Assembly: GCA_027186245.1 (NCBI GenBank)
Contig: CP114482.1
Span: forward strand, 10,125,209-10,189,208
From: Coriaria nepalensis
Lineage: Eukaryota; Streptophyta; Magnoliopsida; Cucurbitales; Coriariaceae
Length of the DNA stretch: 64,000 bases
Direction: 5' to 3'
The translations under genes and the position numbers were made by a program. Below the pieces are notes generated by a model. It was given only the letters and a program-made list of their open reading frames with translations. It ran no database searches and was not told the DNA's origin. Positions 24,523-35,217 of the stretch are shown in pieces. Each line of letters starts with the position of its first letter. Within the stretch, counting starts at the first letter, position 1.

Positions 24523-25374
24523 GAATTCGTTTGATTTAATTTAGAATGATTTAACGACTAGAAGAGACTCATTGACATGACTTTAAGGCTAAACAAATGC
24601 ATTGTTGCCTTCAATAGATCAACGGCAAGTTATGCACGAAAGTCATGTTTAAAGGCCGAATTTCGTTCGAAGTGATTTAGAATGATTTACTGATTAAAAG
24701 AGATGCAATAATATGACTTGAAGGCTAAAAAAATGGATAGTTGCGTTCAATAGATCAATTACAAGTTATGCATGAAATTCGTGTCTTAAATGCAAAAATA
24801 GAATTGGTTCGAAGTGCTTCGAAGTGCTTCCAAACAATTTAATGATATAAAAAGACTGAATGATATGCTTTTTATGGCTAAAATAATGTATCATTGTCTT
24901 CCATAGATTTATTGCAAGTTATGTAAGAAAATCATGTTTGAATGGCGAAAATAGAATTCGTTCGACTTAATTTAGAATGATTTAACGACTAGAAGAGACT
25001 CGTTGACATGACTTTAAGGCTAAACAAATATGTTGTTGCCTTGAATAGATCAATTGCAAGTTATGCACGAAAGTCATGTTTAAAGGCCGAATTTCATTCG
25101 GACTGATTTAGAATGATTTACTGACTAAAAGAGACCCAAAAATACGACTTTAAGGCTAAAAAAATGGATAGTTGCCTTCAATAGATCAATTGCAAGTTAT
25201 GTATGAAAGTTGTGTCTTAAATGCACAAATAGAATTGGTTCGAAGTGCTTCTAAATAATTTAATGATATGAGAAGATTGAATGATATGCTTTTTAAGGCT
25301 AAAATAATGAATTGTTGTCTTCAATAGATTAATTGGAAGTTATGTAAGAAAATCATGTTTGAAGGGCGAAAATA
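24523..25374 (-). repeat. Two-trimer block (852 bp) also present at 30999-31850
   Basis: Same length and same rare variants as 30999-31850: the 10-bp duplication gaagtgcttc at 24811-24830, gttgcgttcaatagatc, gaaattcgtgtc, catagatttattgc, gactcgttgac, ttgaatagatcaattgc, cattcggactgatt and gagacccaaaaata. The offset is 6476 bp. Confidence 0.88.
24811..24830 (-). repeat. 10-bp direct duplication gaagtgcttc in B3
   Basis: Two adjacent copies of gaagtgcttc (24811-24820 and 24821-24830) lengthen the unit from 421 to 431 bp. The same duplication occurs at 28753 and 31287. Confidence 0.95.
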
Positions 25375-27054
25375 GAATTGGTTCGACTTAATTTAGAATG
25401 ATTTAACGACTAGAAGAGACTCATTGACATGACTTTAAGGCTAAACAAATGCATTGTTGCCTTCAATAGATCAACTGCAAGTTATGCACGAAAGTCATGT
25501 TTAAAGGCCGAATTTCATTCCAAGTGATTTAGAATGATTTACTGACTAAAAGAGACGCAATAATATGACTTTAAGGCTAAAAAAATGGATAGTTGCCTTC
25601 AATAGATCAATTACAAGTTATGCATGAAAGTCGTGTCTTAAATGCAAAAATAGAATTGGTTCGAAGTGCTTCTAAACAATATAATGATATGAAAAGACTG
25701 AATGATATGCTTTTTATGGCTAAAATAATGCATCATTGTCTTCAATAGATTAATTGCAAGTTATGTAAGAAAATCATGTTTGAAGGGCGAAAATAGAATT
25801 CGTTCGATTTAATTTAAAATGATTTAACGACTAGAAGAGACTCGTTGACATGACTTTAAGGCTAAACAAATGCGTTGTTGCCTTCAATACATCAACTACA
25901 AGTTATGCACGAAAGTCATGTTTAAAGGCCGAATTTCATTCGAAGTGATTTAGAATGATTTACTAACTAAAAGAGACGCAATAATATGACTTTAAGGCTA
26001 AAAAAATGGATAGTTGCCTTCAATAGATCAATTACAAGTTATGCATGAAAGTCGTGTCTTAAATGCAAAAATAGAATTGGTTCGAAATGCTTCCAACAAT
26101 TTACTGATATGAAAAGACTGAATGATATGCTTTTTATGGCTAAAACAATGCATTGTTGTCTTCAATAGATTAATTGCAAGTTATGTAAGAAAATCATGTT
26201 TGAAGGGCGAAAATAGGATTCGTTCGACTTAATTTAGAATGATTTAACGACTAGAAGAGACTCATTGACATGACTTTAAGGCTAAACAAATGCATTGTTG
26301 CCTTCAATAGATCAACGGCAAGTTATGCACGAAGTCATGTTTAAAGGCCGAATTTCATTCCAAGTGATTTAGAATGATTTACTGACTAAAAGAGACGCAA
26401 TAATATGACTTTAAGGCTAAAAAAATGGATAGTTGCCTTCAATAGATCAATTACAAGTTATGCATGAAAGTCGTGTCTTAAATGCAAAAATAGAATTGGT
26501 TCGAAGTGCTTCCAACAATTTACTGATATGAAAAGACTGAATGATATGCTTTTTATGGCTAAAACAATGCATTGTTGTCTTCAATAGATTCATTGCAAGT
26601 TATGTAAGAAAATCATGTTTGAAGGGCGAAAATAGAATTCGTTCGACTTAATTTAGAATGATTTAACGACTAGAAGAGACTCATTGACGTGACTTTAAGG
26701 CTAAACAAATGCATTGTTGCCTTCAATAGATCAACTGCAAGTTATGCACGAAAGTCATGTTTAAAGGCCGAATTTCATTCGAAGTGATTTAGAATGATTT
26801 ACTAACTAAAAGAGACGCAATAATATGACTTTAAGGCTAAAAAAATGGATAGTTGCCTTCAATAGATCAATTACAAGTTATGCATGAAAGTCGTGTCTTA
26901 AATGCAAAAATAGAATTGGTTCGAAGTGCTTCCAAACAATTTAATGATGTGAAAAGACTAAATGATATGCTTTTTATGGCTAAAATAATGCATCGTTGTC
27001 TTCAATAGATTAATTGCAAGTTATGTAAGAAAATCATGTTTGAAGGGCAAAATA

Positions 27055-27339
27055 GAATTCGTTCGACTTAATTTAGAATGATTTAACGACTAGAAGAGAC
27101 TCATTGACATGACTTTAAGGCTAAAAAAATGCATAGTTCCCTTCAATAGATCAATTACAAGTTATGCATGAAAGTCGTGTCTTAAATGCAAAAATAGAAT
27201 TGGTTCGAAGTGCTTCCAAACAATTTAATGATATGAAAAGACTGAATGATATGCTTTTTATGGCTAAAATAATGCATCATTGTCTTCAATAGATAAATTG
27301 CAAGTTATGTAAGAAAATCATGTTTGAAGGGCGAAAATA
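27055..27339 (-). repeat. Two-monomer variant unit (285 bp) with a mid-monomer B1/B2 switch
   Basis: It starts as B1 through gacatgactttaaggctaaa and then becomes B2 (aaaatgcatagttccc). The rare ccc in place of gcc is private to this dimer and its duplicate at 27760. The crossover point, about 70 bp into the monomer, differs from those of the dimers at 19.5 and 23.8 kb. Confidence 0.92.
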
Positions 27340-27759
27340 GAATTCGTTCGATTTAATTTAGAATGATTTAACGACTACAAGAGACTCATTGACATGACTT
27401 GAAGGCTAAACAAATGCGTTGTTGCCTTCAATAGATCAACTGCAAGTTATGCACGAAAGTCATGTTTAAAGGCCGAATTTCATTTGAAGTGATTTAGAAT
27501 GATTTACTGACTAAAAGAGACGCAATAATATGACTTTAAGGCTAAAAAAATGGATAGTTGCCTTCAATAGATCAATTACAAGTTATGCATGAAAGTCGTG
27601 TCTTAAATGCAAAAATAGAATTGGTTCGAAGTGCTTCCAAACAATTTAATGATATGAAAAGACTGAATGATATGCTTTTTATGGCTAAAATAATGCATCG
27701 TTGTCTTCAATAGATTAATTGCACGTTATGTAAGAAAATCATGTTTGAAGGGCAAAATA

Positions 27760-28044
27760 GAATTCGTTCGACTTAATTTAGAATGATTTAACGACTAGAA
27801 GAGACTCATTGACATGACTTTAAGGCTAAAAAAATGCATAGTTCCCTTCAATAGATCAATTACAAGTTATGCATGAAAGTCGTGTCTTAAATGCAAAAAT
27901 AGAATTGGTTCGAAGTGCTTCCAAACAATTTAATGATATGAAAAGACTGAATGATATGCTTTTTATGGCTAAAATAATGCATCATTGTCTTCAATAGATT
28001 AATTGCAAGTTATGTAAGAAAATCATGTTTGAAGGGCGAAAATA
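27760..28044 (-). repeat. Two-monomer variant unit (285 bp), duplicate of 27055-27339
   Basis: Nearly identical to 27055-27339, including atgcatagttccc and the preceding one-base-short gggcaaaatag. Confidence 0.92.
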
Positions 28045-28752
28045 GAATTCGTTCGATTTAATTTAGAATGATTTAACGACTAGAAGAGACTCATTGACAT
28101 GACTTGAAGGCTAAACAAATGCGTTGTTGCCTTCAATAGATAAACTGCAAGTTATGCACGAAAGTCATGTTTACAGGCCGAATTTCATTCGAAGTGATTT
28201 AGAATGATTTACTGACTAAAAGAGACGCAATAATATGACTTTAAGGCTAAAAAAATGCATAGTTGCCTTCAATAGATCAATTGCAAGTTATGCATGAAAG
28301 TCGTGTCTGAAATGCAAAAATAGAATTGGTTCGAAGTGCTTCCAACAATTTAATGATATGAAAAGACTGAATGATATGCTTTTTATGGCTAAAAAAATGC
28401 ATTGTTGTCTTCAATAGATTAATTGCAAGTTATGTAAGAAAATCATGTTTGAAGGGTGAAAATAGGATTCGTTCGACTTAATTTAGAATGATTTAACGAC
28501 TAGAAGAGACTCATTGACATGACTTTAAGGCTAAACAAATGCATTGTTGCCTTCAATAGATCAACGGCAAGTTATGCACGAAAGTCATGTTTAAAGGCCG
28601 AATTTCGTTCGAAGTGATTTAGAATGATTTACTGATTAAAAGAGATGCAATAATATGACTTTAAGGCTAAAAAAATGGATAGTTGCGTTCAATAGATCAA
28701 TTACAAGTTATGCATGAAATTCGTGTCCTAAATGCAAAAATAGAATTGGTTT

Positions 28753-28772
28753 GAAGTGCTTCGAAGTGCTTC
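28753..28772 (-). repeat. 10-bp direct duplication gaagtgcttc in B3
   Basis: Second locus of the duplication, in the unit 28465-28895 (431 bp). The preceding base context is ggttt rather than ggttc. Flanking variants (gttgcgttcaat, gaaattcgtgtc) match the other two loci. Confidence 0.95.
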
Positions 28773-30998
28773 CAAACAATTTAATGATATAAAAAGACTG
28801 AATGATATGCTTTTTATGGCTAAAATAATGTATCATTGTCTTCCATAGATTTATTGCAAGTTATGTAAGAAAATCATGTTTGACGGGCGAAAATAGAATT
28901 CGTTCGACTTAATTTAGAATGATTTAACGACTAGAAGAGACTCGTTGACATGACTTTAAGGCTAAACAAATACGTTGTTGCCTTGAATAGATCAATTGCA
29001 AGTTATGCACGAAAGTCATGTTTAAAGGCCGAATTTCATTCGAAGTGATTTAGAATGATTTACTGACTAAAAGAAACGCAATAATATGACTTTAAGGCTA
29101 AAAAAATGCATAGTTGCCTTCAATAGATCAATTGCAAGTTATGCATGAAAGTCGTGTCTGAAATGCAAAAATAGAATTGGTTCGAAGTGCTTCCAACAAT
29201 TTAATGATATGAAAAGACTGAATGATATGCTTTTTATGGCTAAAAAAATGCATTGTTGTCTTCAATAGATTAATTGCAAGTTATGTATGAAAATCATGTT
29301 TGAAGGGTGAAAATAGGATTCGTTCGACTTAATTTAGAATGATTTAACGACTAGAAGAGACTCATTGACATGACTTTAAGGCTAAACAAATGCATTGTTG
29401 CCTTCAATAGATCAACGGCAAGTTATGCACGAAAGTCATGTTTAAAGGCCGAATTTCATTCGAAGTGATTTAGAATGATTTACTGACTAAAAGAGACGCA
29501 ATAATATGACTTTAAGGCTAAAAAAATGAATAGTTGCCTTCAATAGATCAATTGCCAATTATGTATGAAAGTTGTGTCTTAAATTCACAAATAGAATTGG
29601 TTCGAAGTGCTTCTAAACAATTTAATGATATGAGAAGACTGAATGATATGCTTTTTAAGGCTAAAATAATGAATTGTTGTCTTCAATAGATTAATTGGAA
29701 GTTATGTAAGAAAATCATGTTTGAAGAGCGAAAATAGAATTTGTTCGACTTAATTTAGAATGATTTAACGACTAGAAGAGACTCATTGACATGACATTAA
29801 GGCTAAACAAATGCATTGTTGCCTTCAATAGATCAACTGCAAGTTATGCACGAAAGTCATGTTTAAAGGCCAAATTTCATTCGAAGTGATTTAGAATGAT
29901 TTACTGACTAAAAGAGACGCAATAATATGACTTTAAGGCTAAAAAAATGGATTGTTGCCTTCAATAGATCAATTGCAAGTTATGCATGAAAGTCGTGTCT
30001 TAAATGCAAAAAAAGAATTGGTTCGAAATGCTTCCAACAATTTATTGATATGAAAAGACTGAATGATATGCTTTTTATGGCTAAAACAATGCATTGTTGT
30101 CTTCAATAGATTAATTGCAAGTTATGTAAGAAAATCATGTTTGAAGGGCGAAAATAGACTTTGTTCGACTTAATTTAGAATGATTTGACGACTAGAAGAG
30201 ACTCATTGACGTGACTTTAAGGCTAAACAAATGCATTGTTGCCTTCAATAGATCAACTGCAAGTTATGCACGAAAGTCATGTTTAAAGGCCGAATTTCAT
30301 TCGAAGTGATTTAGAATGATTTACTAACTAAAAGAGACGCAATAATATGACTTTAAGGCTAAAAAAATGGATAGTTGCCTTCAATAGATCAATTACAAGT
30401 TATGCATGAAAGTCCTGTCTTAAATGCAAAAATAGAATTGGTTCGAAGTGCTTCCAAACAATTTAATGATATGAAAAGACTGAATGATATGCTTTTTATT
30501 TCTAAAATAATGCATCATTGTCTTCAATAGATTAATTGCAAGTTATGTAAGAAAATCATGTTTGAAGGGCGAAAATAGAATTCGTTTGATTTAATTTAGA
30601 ATGATTTAACGACTAGAAGAGACTCATTGACATGACTTTAAGGCTAAACAAATGCATTGTTGCCTTCAATAGATCAACTACAAGTTATGCACGAAAGTCA
30701 TGTTTAAAGGCCGAATTTCATTCGAAGTGATTTAGAATGATTTACTAACTAAAAGAGACGCAATAATATGACTTTAAGGCTAAAAAAATGGATAGTTGCC
30801 TTCAATAGATCAATTACAAGTTATGCATGAAAGTCGTGTCTTAAATGCAAAAATAGAATTGGTTCGAAGTGCTTCCAAACAATTTAATGATATGAAAAGA
30901 CTGAATGATATGCTTTTTAAGGCTAAAATAATGAATTGTTGTCTTCAATAGATTAATTGGAAGTTATGTAAGAAAATCATGTTTGAAGGGCGAAAATA

Positions 30999-31850
30999 GA
31001 ATTCGTTCTACTTAATTTAGAATGATTTAACGACTAGAAGAGACTCATTGACATGACTTTAAGGCTAAACAAATGCATTGTTGCCTTCAATAGATCAACG
31101 GCAAGTTATGCACGAAAGTCATGTTTAAAGGCCGAATTTCGTTCGAAGTGATTTAGAATGATTTACTGATTAAAAGAGATGCAATAATATGACTTTAAGG
31201 CTAAAAAAATGGATAGTTGCGTTCAATAGATCAATTACAAGTTATGCATGAAATTCGTGTCTTAAATGCAAAAATAGAATTGGTTCGAAGTGCTTCGAAG
31301 TGCTTCCAAACAATTTAATGATATAAAAAGACTGAATGATATGCTTTTTATGGCTAAAATAATGTATCATTGTCTTCCATAGATTTATTGCAAGTTATGT
31401 AAGAAAATCATGTTTGACGGGCGAAAATAGAATTCGTTCGACTAAATTTAGAATGATTTAACGACTAGAAGAGACTCGTTGACATGACTTTAAGGCTAAA
31501 CAAATACGTTGTTGCCTTGAATAGATCAATTGCAAGTTATGCACGAAAGTCATGTTTAAAGGCCGAATTTCATTCGGACTGATTTAGAATGATTTACTGA
31601 CTAAAAGAGACCCAAAAATATGACTTTAAGGCTAAAAAAATGGATAGTTGCCTTCAATAGATCAATTGCAAGTTATGTATGAAAGTTGTGTCTTAAATGC
31701 ACAAATAGAATTGGTTCGAAGTGCTTCTAAATAATTTAATGATATGAGAAGATTGAATGATATGCTTTTTAAGGCTAAAATAATGAATTGTTGTCTTCAA
31801 TAGATTAATTGGAAGTTATGTAAGAAAATCATGTTTGAAGGGCGAAAATA
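30999..31850 (-). repeat. Two-trimer block (852 bp), partner of 24523-25374
   Basis: Right-hand copy of the 852-bp block, sharing the 10-bp duplication and at least eight rare variants in order. Small private differences are present (gactaaatttag for gacttaatttag, and caaatacgttg for caaatatgttg). Confidence 0.88.
31287..31306 (-). repeat. 10-bp direct duplication gaagtgcttc in B3
   Basis: Third locus of the duplication, in the unit 30999-31429 (431 bp). The shared flanks show that the three loci descend from one event. Confidence 0.95.
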
Positions 31851-32692
31851 GAATTCGTTCGACTTAATTTAGAATGATTTAACGACAAGAAGAGACTCAT
31901 TGACATGACTTTAAGGCTAAACAAATGCATTGTTGCCTTCAATAGATCAACTGCAAGTTATGCACGAAAGTCATGTTTAAAGGCCGAATTTCATTCGAAT
32001 TGATTTAGAATGATTTACTGAGTGAAAGAGACGCAAAAATATGACTTTAAGGCTAAAAAAATGCATAGTTGCCTTCAGTGGATCAATTGCAAGTTATGTA
32101 TGAAAGTCGTGTGTTAAATGCAAAAATAGAATTGGTTCGAAGTGCTTCCAACAATTTGCTGATATGAAAAGACTGAATGATATGCTTTTTATGGCTAAAA
32201 CAATGCATTGTTGTCTTCAATAGATTAATTGCAAGTTATGTAAGAAAATCATGTTTGAAGGGCGAAAATAGAATTCGTTCGACTTAATTTAGAATGATTT
32301 AACGACTAGAAGAGACTCATTGACGTGACTTTAAGGCTAAACAAATGCATTGTTGCCTTCAATAGATCACCTACAAGTTATGCACGAAAGTCATGTTTAA
32401 TGGCCGAATTTCATTCGAAGTGATTTAGAATGATTTACTGACTAAAAGAGACGCAATAATATGACTTTAAGGCTAAAAAAAATGTATAGTTGCCTTTAAT
32501 AGATCAATTGCAAGTTATGTATGAAAGTTGTGTCTTAAATGCACAAATAGAATTGGTTCGAAGTGCTTCTAAACAATTTAATGATACGAGAAGATTGAAT
32601 GATATGCTTTTTAAGGCTAAAATAATGAATTGTTGTCTTCAATAGATTAATTGGAAGTTATGTAAGAAAATCATGTTTGAAGGGCGAAAATA

Positions 32693-33954
32693 GAATTCGT
32701 TCGACTTAATTTAGAATGATTTAACGACTAGAAGAGACTCATTGACATGACTTTAAGGGTAAACAAATGCATTGTTGCCTTCAATAGATCAACTGCAAGT
32801 TATGCACGAAAGTCATGTTTAAAGGCCGAATTTCGTTCGAAGTGATTTAGAATGATTTACTGCCTAAAAGAGACGCAATAATATGACTTTAAGGCTAAAA
32901 AAATGCATACTTGCCTTCAATAGATTAATTGCAAGTTATGCATGAAAGTCGTGTCTTAAATGCAAAAATAGAATTGGTTCGAAGTGCTTCCAAACAATTT
33001 AATGATATGAAAAGACTGAATGATATGCTTTTTATGGCTAAAACAATGCATTGTTGTCTTCAATAGATTAATTGCAAGTTATGTAAGAAAATCATGTTTG
33101 AAGGGCGAAAATAGGATTCGTTCGACTTAATTTAGAATGATTTAACGACTAGAAGAGACTCATTGACATTACTTTAAGGCTAAACAAATGCATTGTTGCC
33201 TTCAATAGATCAACTGCAAGTTATGCACGAAAGTCATGTTTAAAGGCCGAATTTCATTCGAAGTGATTTAGAATGATTTACTAATAAAAGAGACGCAATA
33301 ATATGACTTTAAGGCTAAAAAATTGGATAGTTGCCTTCAATAGATCAATTGCAAGTTATGCATGAAAGTCGTGTCTTAAATGCAAAAATAGAATTGGTTC
33401 GAAATGCTTCCAACAATTTATTGATATGAAAAGACTGAATGATATGCTTTTTATGGCTAAAACAATGCATTGTTGTCTTCTATAGATTAATTGCAAGTTA
33501 TGTAAGAAAATCATGTTTGAAGGGCGAAAATAGACTTCATTCGACTTAATTTAGAATGATTTGACGACTAGAAGAGACTCATTGACGTGACTTTAAGGCT
33601 AAACAAATGCATTGTTGCCTTCAATAGATCAACTGCAAGTTATGCACGAAAGTCATGTTTAAAGGCCGAATTTCATTCGAAGAGATTTAGAATGATTTAC
33701 TGACTAAAAGAGATGCAATAATATGACTTTAAGGCTAAAAAAATGGATTAGTTGCGTTCAATAGATCAATTACAAGTTATGAATGAAATTCGTGTCTTAA
33801 ATGCAAAAATAGAATTGGTTCGAAGTGCTTCCAAACAATTTAATGACATGAAAAGACTGAATGATATGCTTTTTAAGGCTAAAATAATGAATTGTTGTCT
33901 TCAATACATTAATTGGAAGTTATGTAAGAAAATCATGTTTGAAGGGCAAAAATA
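32693..33954 (-). repeat. Three-trimer block (1262 bp), first of a tandem pair
   Basis: Trimers start at 32693, 33114 and 33533. Private variants recur one block later: gggtaaacaaatgc, actgcctaaaag, catacttgcc, gacattactttaagg, cttctatagatt, tcgaagagattt and tggattagttgcgttc (an extra t). Confidence 0.9.
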
Positions 33955-35217
33955 GAATTCGTTCGACTTAATTTAGAATGATTTAACGACTAGAAGAGAC
34001 TCATTGACATGAATTTAAGGGTAAACAAATGCATTGTTGCCTTCAATAGATCAACTGCAAGTTATGCACGAAAGTCATGTTTAAAGGCCAAATTTCGTTC
34101 GAAGTGATTTAGAATGATTTACTGCCTAAAAGAGACGCAATAATGTGACTTTAAGGCTAAAAAAATGCATACTTGCCTTCAATAGATTAATTGCAAGTTA
34201 TGAATGAAAGTCGTGTCTTAAATGCAAAAATAGAATTGGTTCGAAGTGCTTCCAAACAATTTAATGATATGAAAAGACTGAATGATATGCTTTTTATGGC
34301 TAAAACAATGCATTGTTGTCTTCAATAGATTAATTGCAAGTTATGTAAGAAAATCATGTTTGAAGGGCGAAAATAGGATTCGTTCGACTTAATTTAGAAT
34401 GATTTAACGACTAGAAGAGACTCATTGACATTACTTTAAGGCTAAACAAATGCATTGTTGCCTTCAATAGATCAACTGCAAGTTATGCACGAAAGTCATG
34501 TTTAAAGGCCGAATTTCATTCGAAGTGATTTAGAATGATTTACTAACTAAAAGAGACGCAATAATATGACTTTAAGGCTAAAAAAATGGATAGTTGCCTT
34601 CAATAGATCAATTACAAGTTATGCATGAAAGTCGTGTCTTAAATGCAAAAATAGAATTGGTTCGAAATGCTTCCAACAATTTATTGTTATGAAAAGACTG
34701 AATGATATGCTTTTTATGGCTAAAACAATGCATTGTTGTCTTCTATAGATTAATTGCAAGTTATGTAAGAAAATCATGTTTCAAGGGCGAAAATAGACTT
34801 CGTTCGACTTAATTTAGAATGATTTGACGACTAGAAGAGACTCATTGACGTGACTTTAAGGCTAAACAAATGCATTGTTGCCTTCAATAGATCAACTGCA
34901 AGTTATGCACGAAAGTCATGTTTAAAGGCCGAATTTCATTCGAAGAGATTTAGAATGATTTACTGACTAAAAGAGATGCAATAATATGACTTTAAGGCTA
35001 AAAAAATGGATTAGTTGCGTTCAATAGATCAATTACAAGTTATGAATGAAATTCGTGTCTTAAATGCAAAAATAGAATTGGTTCGAAGTGCTTCCAAACA
35101 ATTTAATGACATGAAAAGACTGAATGATATGCTTTTTATGGCTAAAACAATGCATTGTTGTCTTCAATAGATTAATTGCAAGTTATGTAAGAAAATCATG
35201 TTTGAAGGGCGAAAATA
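33955..35217 (-). repeat. Three-trimer block (1263 bp), second of a tandem pair
   Basis: Trimers start at 33955, 34376 and 34796 and carry the same private variants as 32693-33954 at a 1262-1263 bp offset. Similarity lapses near 35133, where the B3 end belongs to the 'atggctaaaacaatgc' type instead. Confidence 0.9.

Larger units (their letters stand above)
24102..27054 (-). repeat. Array B, seven trimers including one 431-bp unit
   Basis: Units start at 24102, 24523, 24954, 25375, 25796, 26216 and 26635. Most B2 copies here have atcaattacaagttatgc rather than atcaattgcaag. The unit from 24523 carries a 10-bp duplication. Some B3 copies lack one a in cttccaacaattta. Confidence 0.92.
26806..28215 (-). 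repeat. Tandem duplication of a 5-monomer block, period 705 bp
   Basis: Sequence from about 26806 to 27510 repeats from 27511 to 28215 at a constant 705-bp offset (markers 27055/27760 and 27340/28045). Each copy contains one dimer and one trimer. The ends of the duplication are approximate because flanking units are also similar. It is a second, independent example of the 5-monomer register seen at 19.5-20.9 kb. Confidence 0.88.
28045..32692 (-). repeat. Array B, eleven trimers with two 431-bp units
   Basis: Units start at 28045, 28465, 28896, 29316, 29737, 30157, 30578, 30999, 31430, 31851 and 32271. Those at 28465 and 30999 are 431 bp. The variant gtctgaaatgc at 28304 and 29155 marks a further duplication with an offset of about 851 bp. 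Otherwise the units are ordinary B1-B2-B3 trimers. Confidence 0.92.
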
